Positions 37,777 through 48,102 of a stretch of 64,000 bases of DNA are shown here, piece after piece. Position numbers and translations under genes: made by a program. The notes under the pieces are model-generated. The model saw only the letters and a list, made by a program, of their open reading frames with translations, was not told the origin of the DNA and did not search any database. This DNA comes from Veillonella ratti (GTDB lineage: Bacteria; Bacillota; Negativicutes; Veillonellales; Veillonellaceae), in contig NZ_RQUX01000004.1 of the NCBI RefSeq assembly GCF_003992115.1, positions 78,195-142,194 on the forward strand. The letters are read 5' to 3'. Within the stretch, counting starts at the first letter, position 1; each line of letters starts with the position of its first letter.

Positions 37777-38061
37777 ATGAAATTAAACAAATCTTTAAAA
37801 GTATTAGCCGTATCTTTATTGGTGGCAGGCAGCTTTGGCTTGGCACAGGCAAATTCCGAAATTACAATTGATCAGGCAACCGCTATCGCTTTGGCTAAAG
37901 TGCCAGGCGCGAATGCAAGCCATGTATATAAAGTTAAACCGGACATTGAAAATGGCCGTAAAGTATATGAAGGTAAAATTTTCTACAACGGCGTTGAATA
38001 CGAATTCGAAATTGATGCCGCTACCGGTCAAGTAATTGATTGGGATGTAGATCGCGACTAA
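37777..38061 (+). CDS. Exported PepSY-domain protein
   Basis: 94 residues. A signal peptide (about 1-25, LLVAGSFGLAQA) leads to a single PepSY domain: ITIDQATAIALAKVPGANASHVYKVKPDIENGRKVYEGKIFYNGVEYEFEIDAATGQVIDWD. PepSY domains often inhibit or bind peptidases or metals at the cell surface; the role here is unknown. It is monocistronic. Its last three codons and stop are part of the left arm of the large palindrome that follows. Confidence 0.87.
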   Translation: MKLNKSLKVLAVSLLVAGSFGLAQANSEITIDQATAIALAKVPGANASHVYKVKPDIENGRKVYEGKIFYNGVEYEFEIDAATGQVIDWDVDRD

Positions 38062-38296
38062 TTGGCCGCTAAATTGTAATATATTAACATTTGTTACGAA
38101 TAGCGCTTTGATATTCTGATTTATATAAAAACTTTAGAATGGCCACTACCTAACGGCAAGCACACCTTTTCAAGCTAAGGCTTACCTTATAGGTAGTGGC
38201 CATTCTTTATGCGATTGTACTGTCATCTCAGAAAACAAAGCGCTATTCTTCAATATCGATTTTAGTACATTACAATAGCGGCCAACTTAGTCGCGC
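38053..38296. repeat. Quasi-palindrome A, about 244 bp, from the pepSY stop onward
   Basis: A perfect 16-bp core (AGAATGGCCACTACCT at 38136-38151, complement at 38191-38206) encloses a 39-base centre. Outer arms 38053-38119 and 38228-38296 also pair, sharing CGCGACTAA/TTAGTCGCG, GGCCGCT, ATTGTAAT, GAATAGCGCTTTG and TTCTGA in mirror order with small indels. The left arm contains the end of the PepSY gene. The core can act as a terminator-like hairpin, though no T-run follows. Confidence 0.8.
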
Positions 38297-38361
38297 GGAG
38301 GGGAGTAGGAATAAGGAAGCCGTCGAAGACGGCTTCCTTGCTCCCACCCAAACTCCTACGC
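38296..38361. repeat. Quasi-palindrome C, about 66 bp, between A and B
   Basis: A perfect 12-bp core (AAGGAAGCCGTC with GACGGCTTCCTT, loop GAA, 38315-38341) with outer arms that continue to pair imperfectly, GCGGAGGGGAGTAGGA against ACTCCTACGCC and TGCTCCCACCC. It fills the space between palindromes A and B without gap. Confidence 0.7.
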
Positions 38362-38713
38362 CTACTATTCGTCCATTTATGGTGTGATTCGCAAGTCATT
38401 TTATAGGTTGTTATGGGGAAGCTGCTAAATATATTGAAAACTTTTTTCTGTGTAGCCGGCTAAAATTACCTGTGAATTGAGATGATTTGCAATCGCTGAA
38501 GACCTGATATTCTCTGCAAGGGGAGCCTTAGCTCGAAGAGGTGTGCTCTCCGGTAGAGAATATCAGGTCTCATATGATTTTGAAATTTAAGATAAGGTAA
38601 TTTTGACGGCTGGGTAGTCAACGTTTTCAATATATTTTCTAGTATTCAATATAATAATTTATAAAATGACTTGCGCGTGTCACCCATATAAGGTAGAATA
38701 TAGGCGAGGATAT
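38355..38713. repeat. Quasi-palindrome B, about 359 bp, upstream of cggR
   Basis: A perfect 16-bp core (AGACCTGATATTCTCT with its complement) lies at the centre. Mirror blocks follow outward: TAAAATTACCT near 38460 and AGGTAATTTTGA near 38595; AAATATATTGAAAAC near 38428 and GTTTTCAATATATTT near 38623; CGCAAGTCATTTTATA near 38391 and TATAAAATGACTTGCG near 38661; and CGCCTA near both ends. The right arm contains the putative cggR promoter. With A and C it accounts for almost all of the 706 bases between pepSY and cggR. Confidence 0.8.
38671..38699 (+). promoter_or_regulatory. Putative cggR-operon promoter
   Basis: TTGCGC (38671-38676), a 17-base spacer and TAGAAT (38694-38699). It lies in the outer right arm of palindrome B, about 70 bases before cggR. 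The -35 is weak. Confidence 0.45.
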
Positions 38714-38727
38714 TTTTTTATCGACGA

Positions 38728-38764
38728 TGGGACGATTTTCGCTCCAGCGGGATGAAAGAGGTAC
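38728..38764 (+). promoter_or_regulatory. CggR-like operator
   Basis: GGGAC at 38729-38733 and GGGAT (in CGGGAT) at 38749-38753, direct repeats 20 bases apart. The Bacillus CggR operator has CGGGAC units at the same 20-base spacing, each followed by TGTC; the TGTC halves are poorly kept here. It lies just upstream of cggR and downstream of the putative promoter, so CggR could block transcription of the operon. Confidence 0.5.
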
Positions 38765-38767
38765 AGC

Positions 38768-39793
38768 ATGAAAGATTTATCGGAGGTGTATCAACGAATA
38801 GCTCCGGAACTTATGCGAATTGTGGAAGAGCGCTACATACTGCTGAATCACATTTCCTATGCACAACCTATCGGGCGACGCATGCTTGCCAATCTTAGTA
38901 AACTATCGGAACGTGTAGTACGTTCACACGTTGAAATCATGAAAGACAATGGTCTTATTGGTTTTACCCAACAGGGGATGGTGTTAACTGAGGAAGGCAA
39001 AGAACTGCTACCGCAACTAAACTCATCAATGCACGAGCTCAATAAAATTAGTGAGCTTGAAGCAAAGCTCAAAGAAGTTTTGCAAATTGATGAAGTGATT
39101 ATCACCAGTGGCGGTGGGGAAACCGACATGGAACGCAAAGAGTTAGGCTTCCAGGCGGCGAAAGTGTTGCAAGGGGTATTGCATCCGGGCAGTGTCTTAG
39201 CTGTAAGTGGCGGCAGTACGATGGCCAATATGGCAGATGCTCTGCCGGCCAAGAAATGTCAGGCTACCATTATTCCGGCTCGCGGCGGAATCGGCGAACG
39301 GGTAGAATATCAAGCAAATGTGATTGCTTCGGTGATTGCCGAGAAAATCGGCAGTACCTACAAAATGTTGCATCTACCTGATGGTTTGTCGCAAGACGCA
39401 TTGAGCATTTTGATGAATATGGAACCACAAATCAAAGAAGTGATGGAATTGGCTAAGCAAACCGATATTTTAATCTTTGGCATCGGTGAAGCCTTGCACA
39501 TGGCAGCACAGCGGCATATAACAGATGCACAACGCTCTACGTTGCGCGCTAAACGTGCTGTTGGGGAAGCCTTGGGTTACTATTGTGACATTAGCGGCAA
39601 CATTGTGTATACGACCAATAATGTAGGCATAGCCCTTACTGATATTGAGTCTATACCGCATGTAATCGCTGTAGCAGGTGGTGCCGGTAAAGCCAAAGCA
39701 ATTATCGGGGTGATGAGAGCCTGTCGCAAAGGTACCCTTATTATTGATGAAAGTGCAGCTGAATCAATAGCAGCGCTACTAAGTATTAGCTAG
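38768..39793 (+). CDS. cggR: Central glycolytic genes regulator, SorC family
   Basis: 341 residues. The N-terminal helix-turn-helix (about 20-65: RYILLNHISYAQPIGRRMLANLSKLSERVVRSHVEIMKDNGLI) is followed by a sugar-phosphate-binding domain of the SorC/DeoR type (about 90-340) with TSGGGETDMERKELG, LAVSGGSTMANMADAL and LIFGIGEALHMAAQR. In Bacillus CggR represses gapA-pgk-tpi-pgm-eno and is released by fructose-1,6-bisphosphate. The same gene order here makes that role very likely. GAAAGAGG precedes the start. Confidence 0.92.
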   Translation: MKDLSEVYQRIAPELMRIVEERYILLNHISYAQPIGRRMLANLSKLSERVVRSHVEIMKDNGLIGFTQQGMVLTEEGKELLPQLNSSMHELNKISELEAKLKEVLQIDEVIITSGGGETDMERKELGFQAAKVLQGVLHPGSVLAVSGGSTMANMADALPAKKCQATIIPARGGIGERVEYQANVIASVIAEKIGSTYKMLHLPDGLSQDALSILMNMEPQIKEVMELAKQTDILIFGIGEALHMAAQRHITDAQRSTLRAKRAVGEALGYYCDISGNIVYTTNNVGIALTDIESIPHVIAVAGGAGKAKAIIGVMRACRKGTLIIDESAAESIAALLSIS

Positions 39794-39797
39794 TCAT

Positions 39798-40912
<1,115 letters not shown>

Positions 40913-40919
40913 TTTTTGC

Positions 40920-40949
40920 AGGGGACTATATATATATAGTCCCCTCTTT
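40920..40949 (+). terminator. Terminator between gapA and pgk
   Basis: A 26-bp perfect palindrome (AGGGGACTATATA and its complement, with the central TA pairs serving as loop), followed by CTTTTG. It would set a higher gapA-to-pgk transcript ratio. Confidence 0.8.
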
Positions 40950-41027
40950 TGCTTGTCATTTATAAGCTAATGCCCGGATATATGCTTATCACTTCTAAGC
41001 TGTATCGTTCACATATAGGAGGCCGTT

Positions 41028-42206
41028 ATGAAAAAAACAATTGAGTCCGTCGACGTAGCCCATAAACGTGTATTTGTACGTGTTGATTTTAACGTACCGT
41101 TAAAAGACGGTGTAATCACCGACGATACGCGTATTCGTGCTACTTTGCCAACCATTAACTACTTAATCGGCAAAGGTGCCAAAGTTATTTTAGCGTCTCA
41201 TTTGGGACGTCCGAAAGGGGAACGTAAACCGGAATTTACGTTACAGCCATGTGCAGTTCGTCTCAGTGAGTTATTGGGCAAACCGGTAGCTTTTGCCGAC
41301 GACTGTGTGGGTGAAGCGGCTCATAAAGCAGTAGAAGCTCTTAATGACGGCGACGTTCTTTTGTTGGAAAACCTGCGTTACCATAAAGAAGAAGAAAAGA
41401 ACGGTGAAGATTTTGCCAAAGCATTGGCATCCCTTGCCGAAGTTGGTATCAATGATGCTTTCGGTGTATCTCATCGTGCCCATGCATCCGTAGAAGGGAT
41501 TACTAAATTTTTACCAATGGCAGCGGGTTATTTATTGGAAAAAGAAATTAAATACGTTGGCGGTGCCGTGGAACATCCGGAACACCCGTTTGCAGCTATT
41601 ATCGGGGGCGCTAAAGTAAGCGATAAAATTGAAGTTATTTCCAATTTATTGCCAAAAGTAGAAGTGCTTATCATTGGTGGCGGCATGGCCAATACCTTTA
41701 TTGCCGCTAAAGGGTATCCAACCGGCTCATCCTTAGTGGAAGCGGACAAAATCGAATTGGCAGGTCAGCTTATTAAACAGGCTGCTGAAACAAATACGAA
41801 TTTGCTATTGCCAACTGATTTTGTGGTAGCCGATGCATTCAGCAATGATGCTAATCATAAAGTAGTTCCGGCCAACGGTATTGAAGAAGGCTGGATGGCC
41901 CTTGATATTGGCCCGGACACACAAAAAGCGTTTGCGGAAGCGTTAAAACCGATGAAGATGATTGTTTGGAACGGACCTATGGGCGTTTTTGAAATGGATA
42001 ATTTTGCTACCGGCACTAATGCGGTAGCCAAAGCCGTAGCTGAAGCTGACGCAACGACTATTGTTGGTGGTGGTGACTCGGTGGCAGCCATTGAAAAAAG
42101 CGGTCTTGCCGATAAAATCTCTCATATTTCGACCGGTGGCGGTGCATCCTTGGAATATTTAGAAGGGAAAGCCTTACCGGGTATCGTGGCATTAGCCGAT
42201 AAATAA
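41028..42206 (+). CDS. pgk: Phosphoglycerate kinase
   Basis: 392 residues. It makes ATP from 1,3-bisphosphoglycerate. The N-terminal [31 protein letters not shown] and [15 protein letters not shown], and the C-terminal nucleotide site [18 protein letters not shown] and [11 protein letters not shown] with [14 protein letters not shown] are complete. AGGAGG precedes the ATG. tpiA follows after 9 bases. Codon bias is strong. Confidence 0.98.
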   Translation: MKKTIESVDVAHKRVFVRVDFNVPLKDGVITDDTRIRATLPTINYLIGKGAKVILASHLGRPKGERKPEFTLQPCAVRLSELLGKPVAFADDCVGEAAHKAVEALNDGDVLLLENLRYHKEEEKNGEDFAKALASLAEVGINDAFGVSHRAHASVEGITKFLPMAAGYLLEKEIKYVGGAVEHPEHPFAAIIGGAKVSDKIEVISNLLPKVEVLIIGGGMANTFIAAKGYPTGSSLVEADKIELAGQLIKQAAETNTNLLLPTDFVVADAFSNDANHKVVPANGIEEGWMALDIGPDTQKAFAEALKPMKMIVWNGPMGVFEMDNFATGTNAVAKAVAEADATTIVGGGDSVAAIEKSGLADKISHISTGGGASLEYLEGKALPGIVALADK

Positions 42207-42215
42207 GGAGGAGCC

Positions 42216-42968
42216 ATGCGTAAACAAATTATTGCTGGCAATTGGAAGATGCATACTGATTTAGCGGAAGCTACCATTTTAGTGGAAGGCATTAAAGCAG
42301 CTCTAGCTGAAGGTGAAGCGACTCGTGAAGTGGTGGTTTGTCCGCCGTTTACCGGTCTCAGCACGGTAGCTGATTTAATTGAAGATACGGATGTTCGCTT
42401 AGGCGCTCAGAATATGTATTTTGAGCCAAAAGGGGCATTTACCGGTGAAGTTTCGCCACTCATGCTTACCGATGTAGGTTGTCATTATGTAATTCTCGGT
42501 CACTCGGAACGTCGTGAGTATTTCAGTGAATCCGACGCTTTAATTAATCAGAAAATAAAAGCCGCTTTCCAATATGATTTAATTCCAATTTTATGTGTCG
42601 GCGAAAGTTTGGCACAGCGTGAAGCCAATGAGACACAGTCTTTTATTGACAGCCAATTGACGGCCGGTCTTGAAGGCTTAACGGCTGAACAGGTAAGTCA
42701 AATGGTAATTGCGTATGAACCGATTTGGGCTATCGGTACCGGTAAAACGGCAACTGCCGAACAGGCCGGGGAAGTATGTACCGCCATTCGTGCCAAAGTG
42801 GCCGCGTTATTCGATAAGGAAACGGCTGAAGCATTGCGTATCCAATACGGCGGCAGTGTTAAAGGCAGTAATGCTAAGGAAATTTTATCTCAGCCGGATA
42901 TTGACGGTGCTTTAGTAGGCGGTGCATCCTTAAAAGCAGATGATTTCATGGCAATTATTAAAGCCTAA
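42216..42968 (+). CDS. tpiA: Triosephosphate isomerase
   Basis: 250 residues. It interconverts dihydroxyacetone phosphate and glyceraldehyde-3-phosphate. The N-terminal AGNWKMHTD has the active-site Asn and Lys; ILGHSERREYF carries the catalytic His and VIAYEPIWAIGTGKTA the catalytic Glu and flexible loop 6. The C-terminal GALVGGASLKADDF is standard. Its last four codons and stop lie in the first unit of a 27-bp tandem repeat, so the repeat copies contain out-of-gene copies of its final codons. Confidence 0.98.
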   Translation: MRKQIIAGNWKMHTDLAEATILVEGIKAALAEGEATREVVVCPPFTGLSTVADLIEDTDVRLGAQNMYFEPKGAFTGEVSPLMLTDVGCHYVILGHSERREYFSESDALINQKIKAAFQYDLIPILCVGESLAQREANETQSFIDSQLTAGLEGLTAEQVSQMVIAYEPIWAIGTGKTATAEQAGEVCTAIRAKVAALFDKETAEALRIQYGGSVKGSNAKEILSQPDIDGALVGGASLKADDFMAIIKA

Positions 42969-43032
42969 GATTGATTAACGATTATTAAAGCCTAAGATTG
43001 ATTAACGATTATTAAAGCCTAAGATTGATTAA
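42954..43032 (+). repeat. Three 27-bp tandem repeats at the end of tpiA
   Basis: Units at 42954 and 42981 are identical over 27 bases; the third (43008) is identical for 25. Each contains ATTATTAAAGCC-TAA, the tpiA end Ile-Ile-Lys-Ala-stop. Since 27 is nine codons, all stops are in the tpiA frame. The exact identity implies recent slippage expansion. Confidence 0.95.
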
Positions 43033-43176
43033 TTTTGACCACTTGAATTCATTTACCAAGTTTTTACGCATACTAGATAAAGATTATAAAGTTATACTGT
43101 ATAGTAAATAATAGACGGTAAAACTTATCATAGTTTAATTACGAATAATATATTTTGAATATAGAAAGGTTTGTGT

Positions 43177-44709
43177 ATGGCAAAATTAAAAGCTCCCGTG
43201 ATGCTGACCATTTTAGACGGATTCGGCATAGGGGATGTGAACGACCCTACCAATGCGGTCGTACAGGCTAAGCCTGAGAACTTTTTAAAATTATGGGAAA
43301 CCTATCCGCATACACAATTACAGGCATCGGGTCTCGCTGTAGGCTTACCGGAAGGCCAAATGGGTAATTCTGAAGTAGGTCATTTAAATATCGGGGCCGG
43401 CCGCATTGTGTATCAGGAATTGACGCGAATCACCAAAGATACAGAAGACGGAGCTTTTTTTGAAAAACCTGTTATTAAAGAATTATATGCACAGGCGAAA
43501 GCTCACCGTTTACAGATTATCGGCTTGGTGTCCGATGGCGGTGTTCACAGCTCCTTAGATCATATTAAAGCGATTATTAAGGGCGCTAAAGACGCAGGCG
43601 TTACTGAATTATACGTTCATGCTTTATTGGACGGCCGTGATGTACCGCCGCAAAGTGCACTTACCTATTTAGAAGATTTAGAAGCTTATATGACTCAGCT
43701 CAGTCTTGGTAAAATCGCCACCATCGGCGGTCGTTATTACGGGATGGACCGCGATAAACGTTGGGAACGTGTTGAGAAAGCCTACCAAGCTATTGTTGAT
43801 GGTGTTGGTGTTACAGCTGATTCTGTTAAAGCGGCGATCGAAGCATCGTATGCCAATGAGGTGGTGGATGAATTCGTAGTGCCTGTAGTATTGGATGCTA
43901 AAGGCGCTATTGAAGCTCATGATGCGGTGATTTTTGCCAACTTCAGACCGGACCGTGCTCGCCAGCTCACCAGAGCGTTGGTAGATCCTGAATTTACCGG
44001 CTTCAATCGAGTTAAAGGTTTGTTGCCGATTTATATGGCTACTATGACCAAGTATGAAGACGGTTTGCCTACTCATATTGTGTATGAAAAAGAATTGCTC
44101 ACTAATACATTGGGTCAAGTATTAGCTGATGGCGGTTATACGCAGTTACGTATTGCGGAAACCGAAAAATATGCTCATGTAACTTATTTCTTTAGTGGTG
44201 GCCAAGAAGCTGTATTTGACGGTGAAGAACGTATTTTGGTGCCATCCCCTAAAGTGGCAACTTACGATTTACAGCCCGAAATGAGTGCTTACGAAGTAAC
44301 CGATAAAGTAGTGGCTGCTATTGAAAGCGGCAAGTTCGATATGATTATTTTGAACTTTGCCAACCCTGATATGGTTGGACATACGGGCGTGTTGGAAGCT
44401 GCCGAAAAAGCAGTACAAACTGTGGATGCTTGCTTAGCACGTATCGTGGAAGCAATTAATAAAGTAAAGGGCCATTTATTGGTAACCGCCGATCATGGTA
44501 ACTCGGAAATGATGGTTGACCATCGTACGGGGGCGCCGCATACGGCTCATACGACCAATCCGGTACCGCTTATTTTAGTTAGTGAAACGCACAAAAATGA
44601 CAGCCTTACCGAAGGTAAACTATGTGATTTAGCTCCAACAATGCTCGATTTGGGCGGTATTTCGCAACCGGCTGATATGACCGGTCACAGCTTACTGGTT
44701 AAAAAATAA
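43177..44709 (+). CDS. gpmI: 2,3-bisphosphoglycerate-independent phosphoglycerate mutase
   Basis: 510 residues, a metal-dependent alkaline-phosphatase-superfamily enzyme that interconverts 3- and 2-phosphoglycerate. The metal site MLTILDGFG, the phosphoserine in GQMGNSEVGHLNIGAGR (about residue 62), VHALLDGRDVPPQS, ANFRPDRARQLTRAL and LLVTADHGNSEMM are in family order. The ATG at 43177 follows GAAAGG; a TTG six bases upstream is less likely. A 208-base gap with the tandem repeats separates it from tpiA. Confidence 0.97.
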   Translation: MAKLKAPVMLTILDGFGIGDVNDPTNAVVQAKPENFLKLWETYPHTQLQASGLAVGLPEGQMGNSEVGHLNIGAGRIVYQELTRITKDTEDGAFFEKPVIKELYAQAKAHRLQIIGLVSDGGVHSSLDHIKAIIKGAKDAGVTELYVHALLDGRDVPPQSALTYLEDLEAYMTQLSLGKIATIGGRYYGMDRDKRWERVEKAYQAIVDGVGVTADSVKAAIEASYANEVVDEFVVPVVLDAKGAIEAHDAVIFANFRPDRARQLTRALVDPEFTGFNRVKGLLPIYMATMTKYEDGLPTHIVYEKELLTNTLGQVLADGGYTQLRIAETEKYAHVTYFFSGGQEAVFDGEERILVPSPKVATYDLQPEMSAYEVTDKVVAAIESGKFDMIILNFANPDMVGHTGVLEAAEKAVQTVDACLARIVEAINKVKGHLLVTADHGNSEMMVDHRTGAPHTAHTTNPVPLILVSETHKNDSLTEGKLCDLAPTMLDLGGISQPADMTGHSLLVKK

Positions 44710-44861
44710 GAATTTGAATAGGATGGGTCAATTTATACAAAGGGCTCACCGGTTTAAAATAAAACCATTAAATTTTTTGCAAACGGTTACATATAACCGA
44801 TTTAAGTATATAAAAGTATTTAAAAATATACTTTTAAGAAGTGTTCTTTTCAAGGAGGTAA

Positions 44862-46154
<1,293 letters not shown>

Positions 46155-46183
46155 TCGCTCAGTAAAAAGCGACTGATACATTA

Positions 46184-46256
46184 AGTAAAAAGATTCGGCT
46201 GCATCTGATGAAACTTTGCGGTTTCGTCGGTGTAACGAATCTTTTTACTGTTTTTC
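46184..46256 (+). terminator. Long quasi-palindromic terminator after eno
   Basis: Outer perfect 14-bp arms (AGTAAAAAGATTCG at 46184 and complement at 46236-46249), inner imperfect arms ending in GATGAAAC and GTTTCGTC, then GTTTTTC. A smaller hairpin (CGCT/AGCG) precedes it. Confidence 0.85.
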
Positions 46257-46287
46257 AGACTTTTATAGATTTTTTTATAGATTTTAT

Positions 46288-46316
46288 TTGCGGCGAACGG
46301 TGGAATTCATTATAAT
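46288..46316 (+). promoter_or_regulatory. Promoter for the SPOUT methyltransferase gene
   Basis: TTGCGG (46288-46293), a 17-base spacer and TATAAT (46311-46316), 32 bases before the TTG start. Confidence 0.65.
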
Positions 46317-46348
46317 GGAGAGTAGCGAATAAAAAGGGAGGAATAACC

Positions 46349-46924
46349 TTGGCAAATTTATATATAGGCTTGGTTCATTATCCTATCTATAATAAGCATG
46401 GCGAAGTCATTACGACGGCGATTACGAATTATGATATTCACGATATTGCCCGGGCGGCTATTACTTATGATGTGAGTCGTTATTTTGTGATTCACAACAT
46501 ACCGGCCCAACGTGATTTGGCCAAGCAGATTATGGAGCACTGGCAAACCGGTTTTGGCAGTACCTACAATCCCGACCGCAAAGATGCGTTCAGTGAAGTG
46601 GCACTGGTCAACTCGATACGAGCCGCTGTTGAGGAAGTGACAGCCCTTGAGGGTGACCCGCCGATTATCGCCACAACCGATGCACGTACTTATGATAATA
46701 CGGTAACTTACGCATGGATGCGGCAAACGCTTGAAAAGGGGTCGCGCCCTGTGTTAGTATTATTTGGTACCGGTTATGGCATGACCAAAGAAACTATGGA
46801 AGAATTTGATTATATTTTAGAACCTGTATATGGTCACGGTGATTACAATCATTTGTCGGTACGCAGTGCCGTATCCATTATTTTGGATCGTTTGCGTGGC
46901 GAAGCATGGTGGGAAAAAGCATAG
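46349..46924 (+). CDS. SPOUT-type RNA methyltransferase (Methyltrn_RNA_4-like)
   Basis: 191 residues. It resembles the family of small SAM-dependent RNA methyltransferases with a knotted fold: LYIGLVHYPIYNKHGEVITTAITNYDIHDIARAAITYDVSRYFVIHNI at the start, IIATTDARTYDNTVTYAWMR in the middle, and the SAM-loop-like LVLFGTGYGMTKETMEEFDYILEPVYG, then YNHLSVRSAVSIILDRL at the end. The target RNA is unknown. It starts with TTG, preceded by GGGAGGAA. It is transcribed from its own promoter, before yebC. Confidence 0.83.
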   Translation: MANLYIGLVHYPIYNKHGEVITTAITNYDIHDIARAAITYDVSRYFVIHNIPAQRDLAKQIMEHWQTGFGSTYNPDRKDAFSEVALVNSIRAAVEEVTALEGDPPIIATTDARTYDNTVTYAWMRQTLEKGSRPVLVLFGTGYGMTKETMEEFDYILEPVYGHGDYNHLSVRSAVSIILDRLRGEAWWEKA

Positions 46925-47037
46925 TGCTATTAACGTGTAATGTCATAAGAAGGCAGCACACGTAAGCAGAATATAAATAAAGCAGAATGCAAAGAAAGCA
47001 CCAAAGAATCATTCAGGTTATTATAGGAGGAAGTACA

Positions 47038-47772
47038 ATGTCCGGACATTCAAAATGGGCCAATATTAAACATAAAAAAGGTAAAACTGATGCGTTGAAA
47101 GCAAAAGTAACAACTAAAATCAGCCGTGAAATTACGGTTGCCGCACGTATGGGCGGTGGCGATCCGGTTGGTAACATGCGTTTAAAATTGGCTTTACAAA
47201 AAGCTCGTGAAAACAACGTGCCTAAAGATAATATTCAACGCGCTATTGCTAAAGGCGTAGGCGCTACCGATATGGATAATTACGAAGAAATTACCTATGA
47301 AGGTTACGGCCCGGGCGGCGTAGCGTTAACGGTTGAGTGTTTGACCGATAATCGTAATCGTACCGCAGCCGATGTGCGTCATGCGTTCTCCAAGAACGGC
47401 GGCAACCTCGGTGAAACCGGTTGCGTAGCTTGGATGTTTAACCGCAAAGGTATCTTCGTAATCGACAGCGAAGGTCATGACGAAGAAGAGTTGACCATGC
47501 TTGCTTTAGAAGCGGGTGCGGAAGATTTAAAAGTGGAAGATGACAGTTTTGTTATTTACACCGCTCCGGAAGATTATGACACTGTTGAAGCAGCCTTGGC
47601 CGATGCTAATATCGAAACCATGGTAAGTAAAATCACCATGGTACCTGACAACACCATCGCTCTTGAAGGGGACAACGCTGTAAAAATGCAAAAAATGCTC
47701 GATGCCCTTGATGACTTGGATGATGTTCAGGACGTTTACCACAACGCGGACCTTCCTGAAGAAGAGGAATAA
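47038..47772 (+). CDS. yebC: YebC/TACO1 family protein
   Basis: 244 residues. MSGHSKWANIKHKKGK is the family start; GGGDPVGNMRLKLALQKARENNVPKDNIQRAI, YEEITYEGYGPGGVALTVECLTDNRNRT and GGNLGETGCVAWMF follow. Members were annotated as transcription regulators, and a role in helping ribosomes through proline stretches is now proposed. The ATG at 47038 has AGGAGG upstream; the longer frame is rejected. A terminator follows. Confidence 0.96.
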   Translation: MSGHSKWANIKHKKGKTDALKAKVTTKISREITVAARMGGGDPVGNMRLKLALQKARENNVPKDNIQRAIAKGVGATDMDNYEEITYEGYGPGGVALTVECLTDNRNRTAADVRHAFSKNGGNLGETGCVAWMFNRKGIFVIDSEGHDEEELTMLALEAGAEDLKVEDDSFVIYTAPEDYDTVEAALADANIETMVSKITMVPDNTIALEGDNAVKMQKMLDALDDLDDVQDVYHNADLPEEEE

Positions 47773-47789
47773 GAATATAAAAAATATTA

Positions 47790-47834
47790 AGCAGTATTGT
47801 TAAACATTAATAGTTTAGCAATGCTGCTTTTTTT
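47790..47834 (+). terminator. Terminator after yebC
   Basis: A 16-bp stem (47790-47805 with 47813-47828, two G-T pairs), a 7-base loop and a run of T. Confidence 0.9.
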
Positions 47835-48027
47835 GTGTACGTTTCAGTCCCGATATGGCTCAATGACATATGGCCAACAAAAAACCATTTAATTATGCAT
47901 AATTGCTATATGTATTTTGCTAAAAATTGATTCATTGGCGTGTTTTATCTATTGCTTTATTGTATAATAAAAAGTGTCAAAAAAGATTTCACAAGATGGA
48001 AGCAACGTGAAATTTTAGATTAAAAAG

Positions 48028-48059
48028 TTTGACGTTTTGTTTGACGTTAGCATTTGACG
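48028..48059 (+). promoter_or_regulatory. Three TTTGACG direct repeats upstream of the SARP-type gene
   Basis: TTTGACG occurs at 48028, 48040 and 48053, that is 12 and 13 bases apart, 44 bases before the regulator start. SARP/BTAD regulators are known to bind heptamer direct repeats about one helical turn apart. This suggests autoregulation. The rest of the 330-base gap (47773-48102) is AT-rich, with TATAAT-like sequence near 47961. Confidence 0.5.
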
Positions 48060-48102
48060 CAAATAAATGTCATAAAATAACAATACAGGCAGAGGGATTA
48101 TT

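Noticed and set aside
38196..38387. 63-codon open frame in the pepSY-cggR gap
   Set aside because: Lies within palindromes A and C, and its sequence is explained by them; no ribosome binding site.
38053..38713. Insertion sequence or MITE with target-site duplication
   Set aside because: No transposase, no clear flanking direct repeats, and one arm includes the end of a host gene, which is unlike a simple insertion. A MITE-like origin is not fully excluded.
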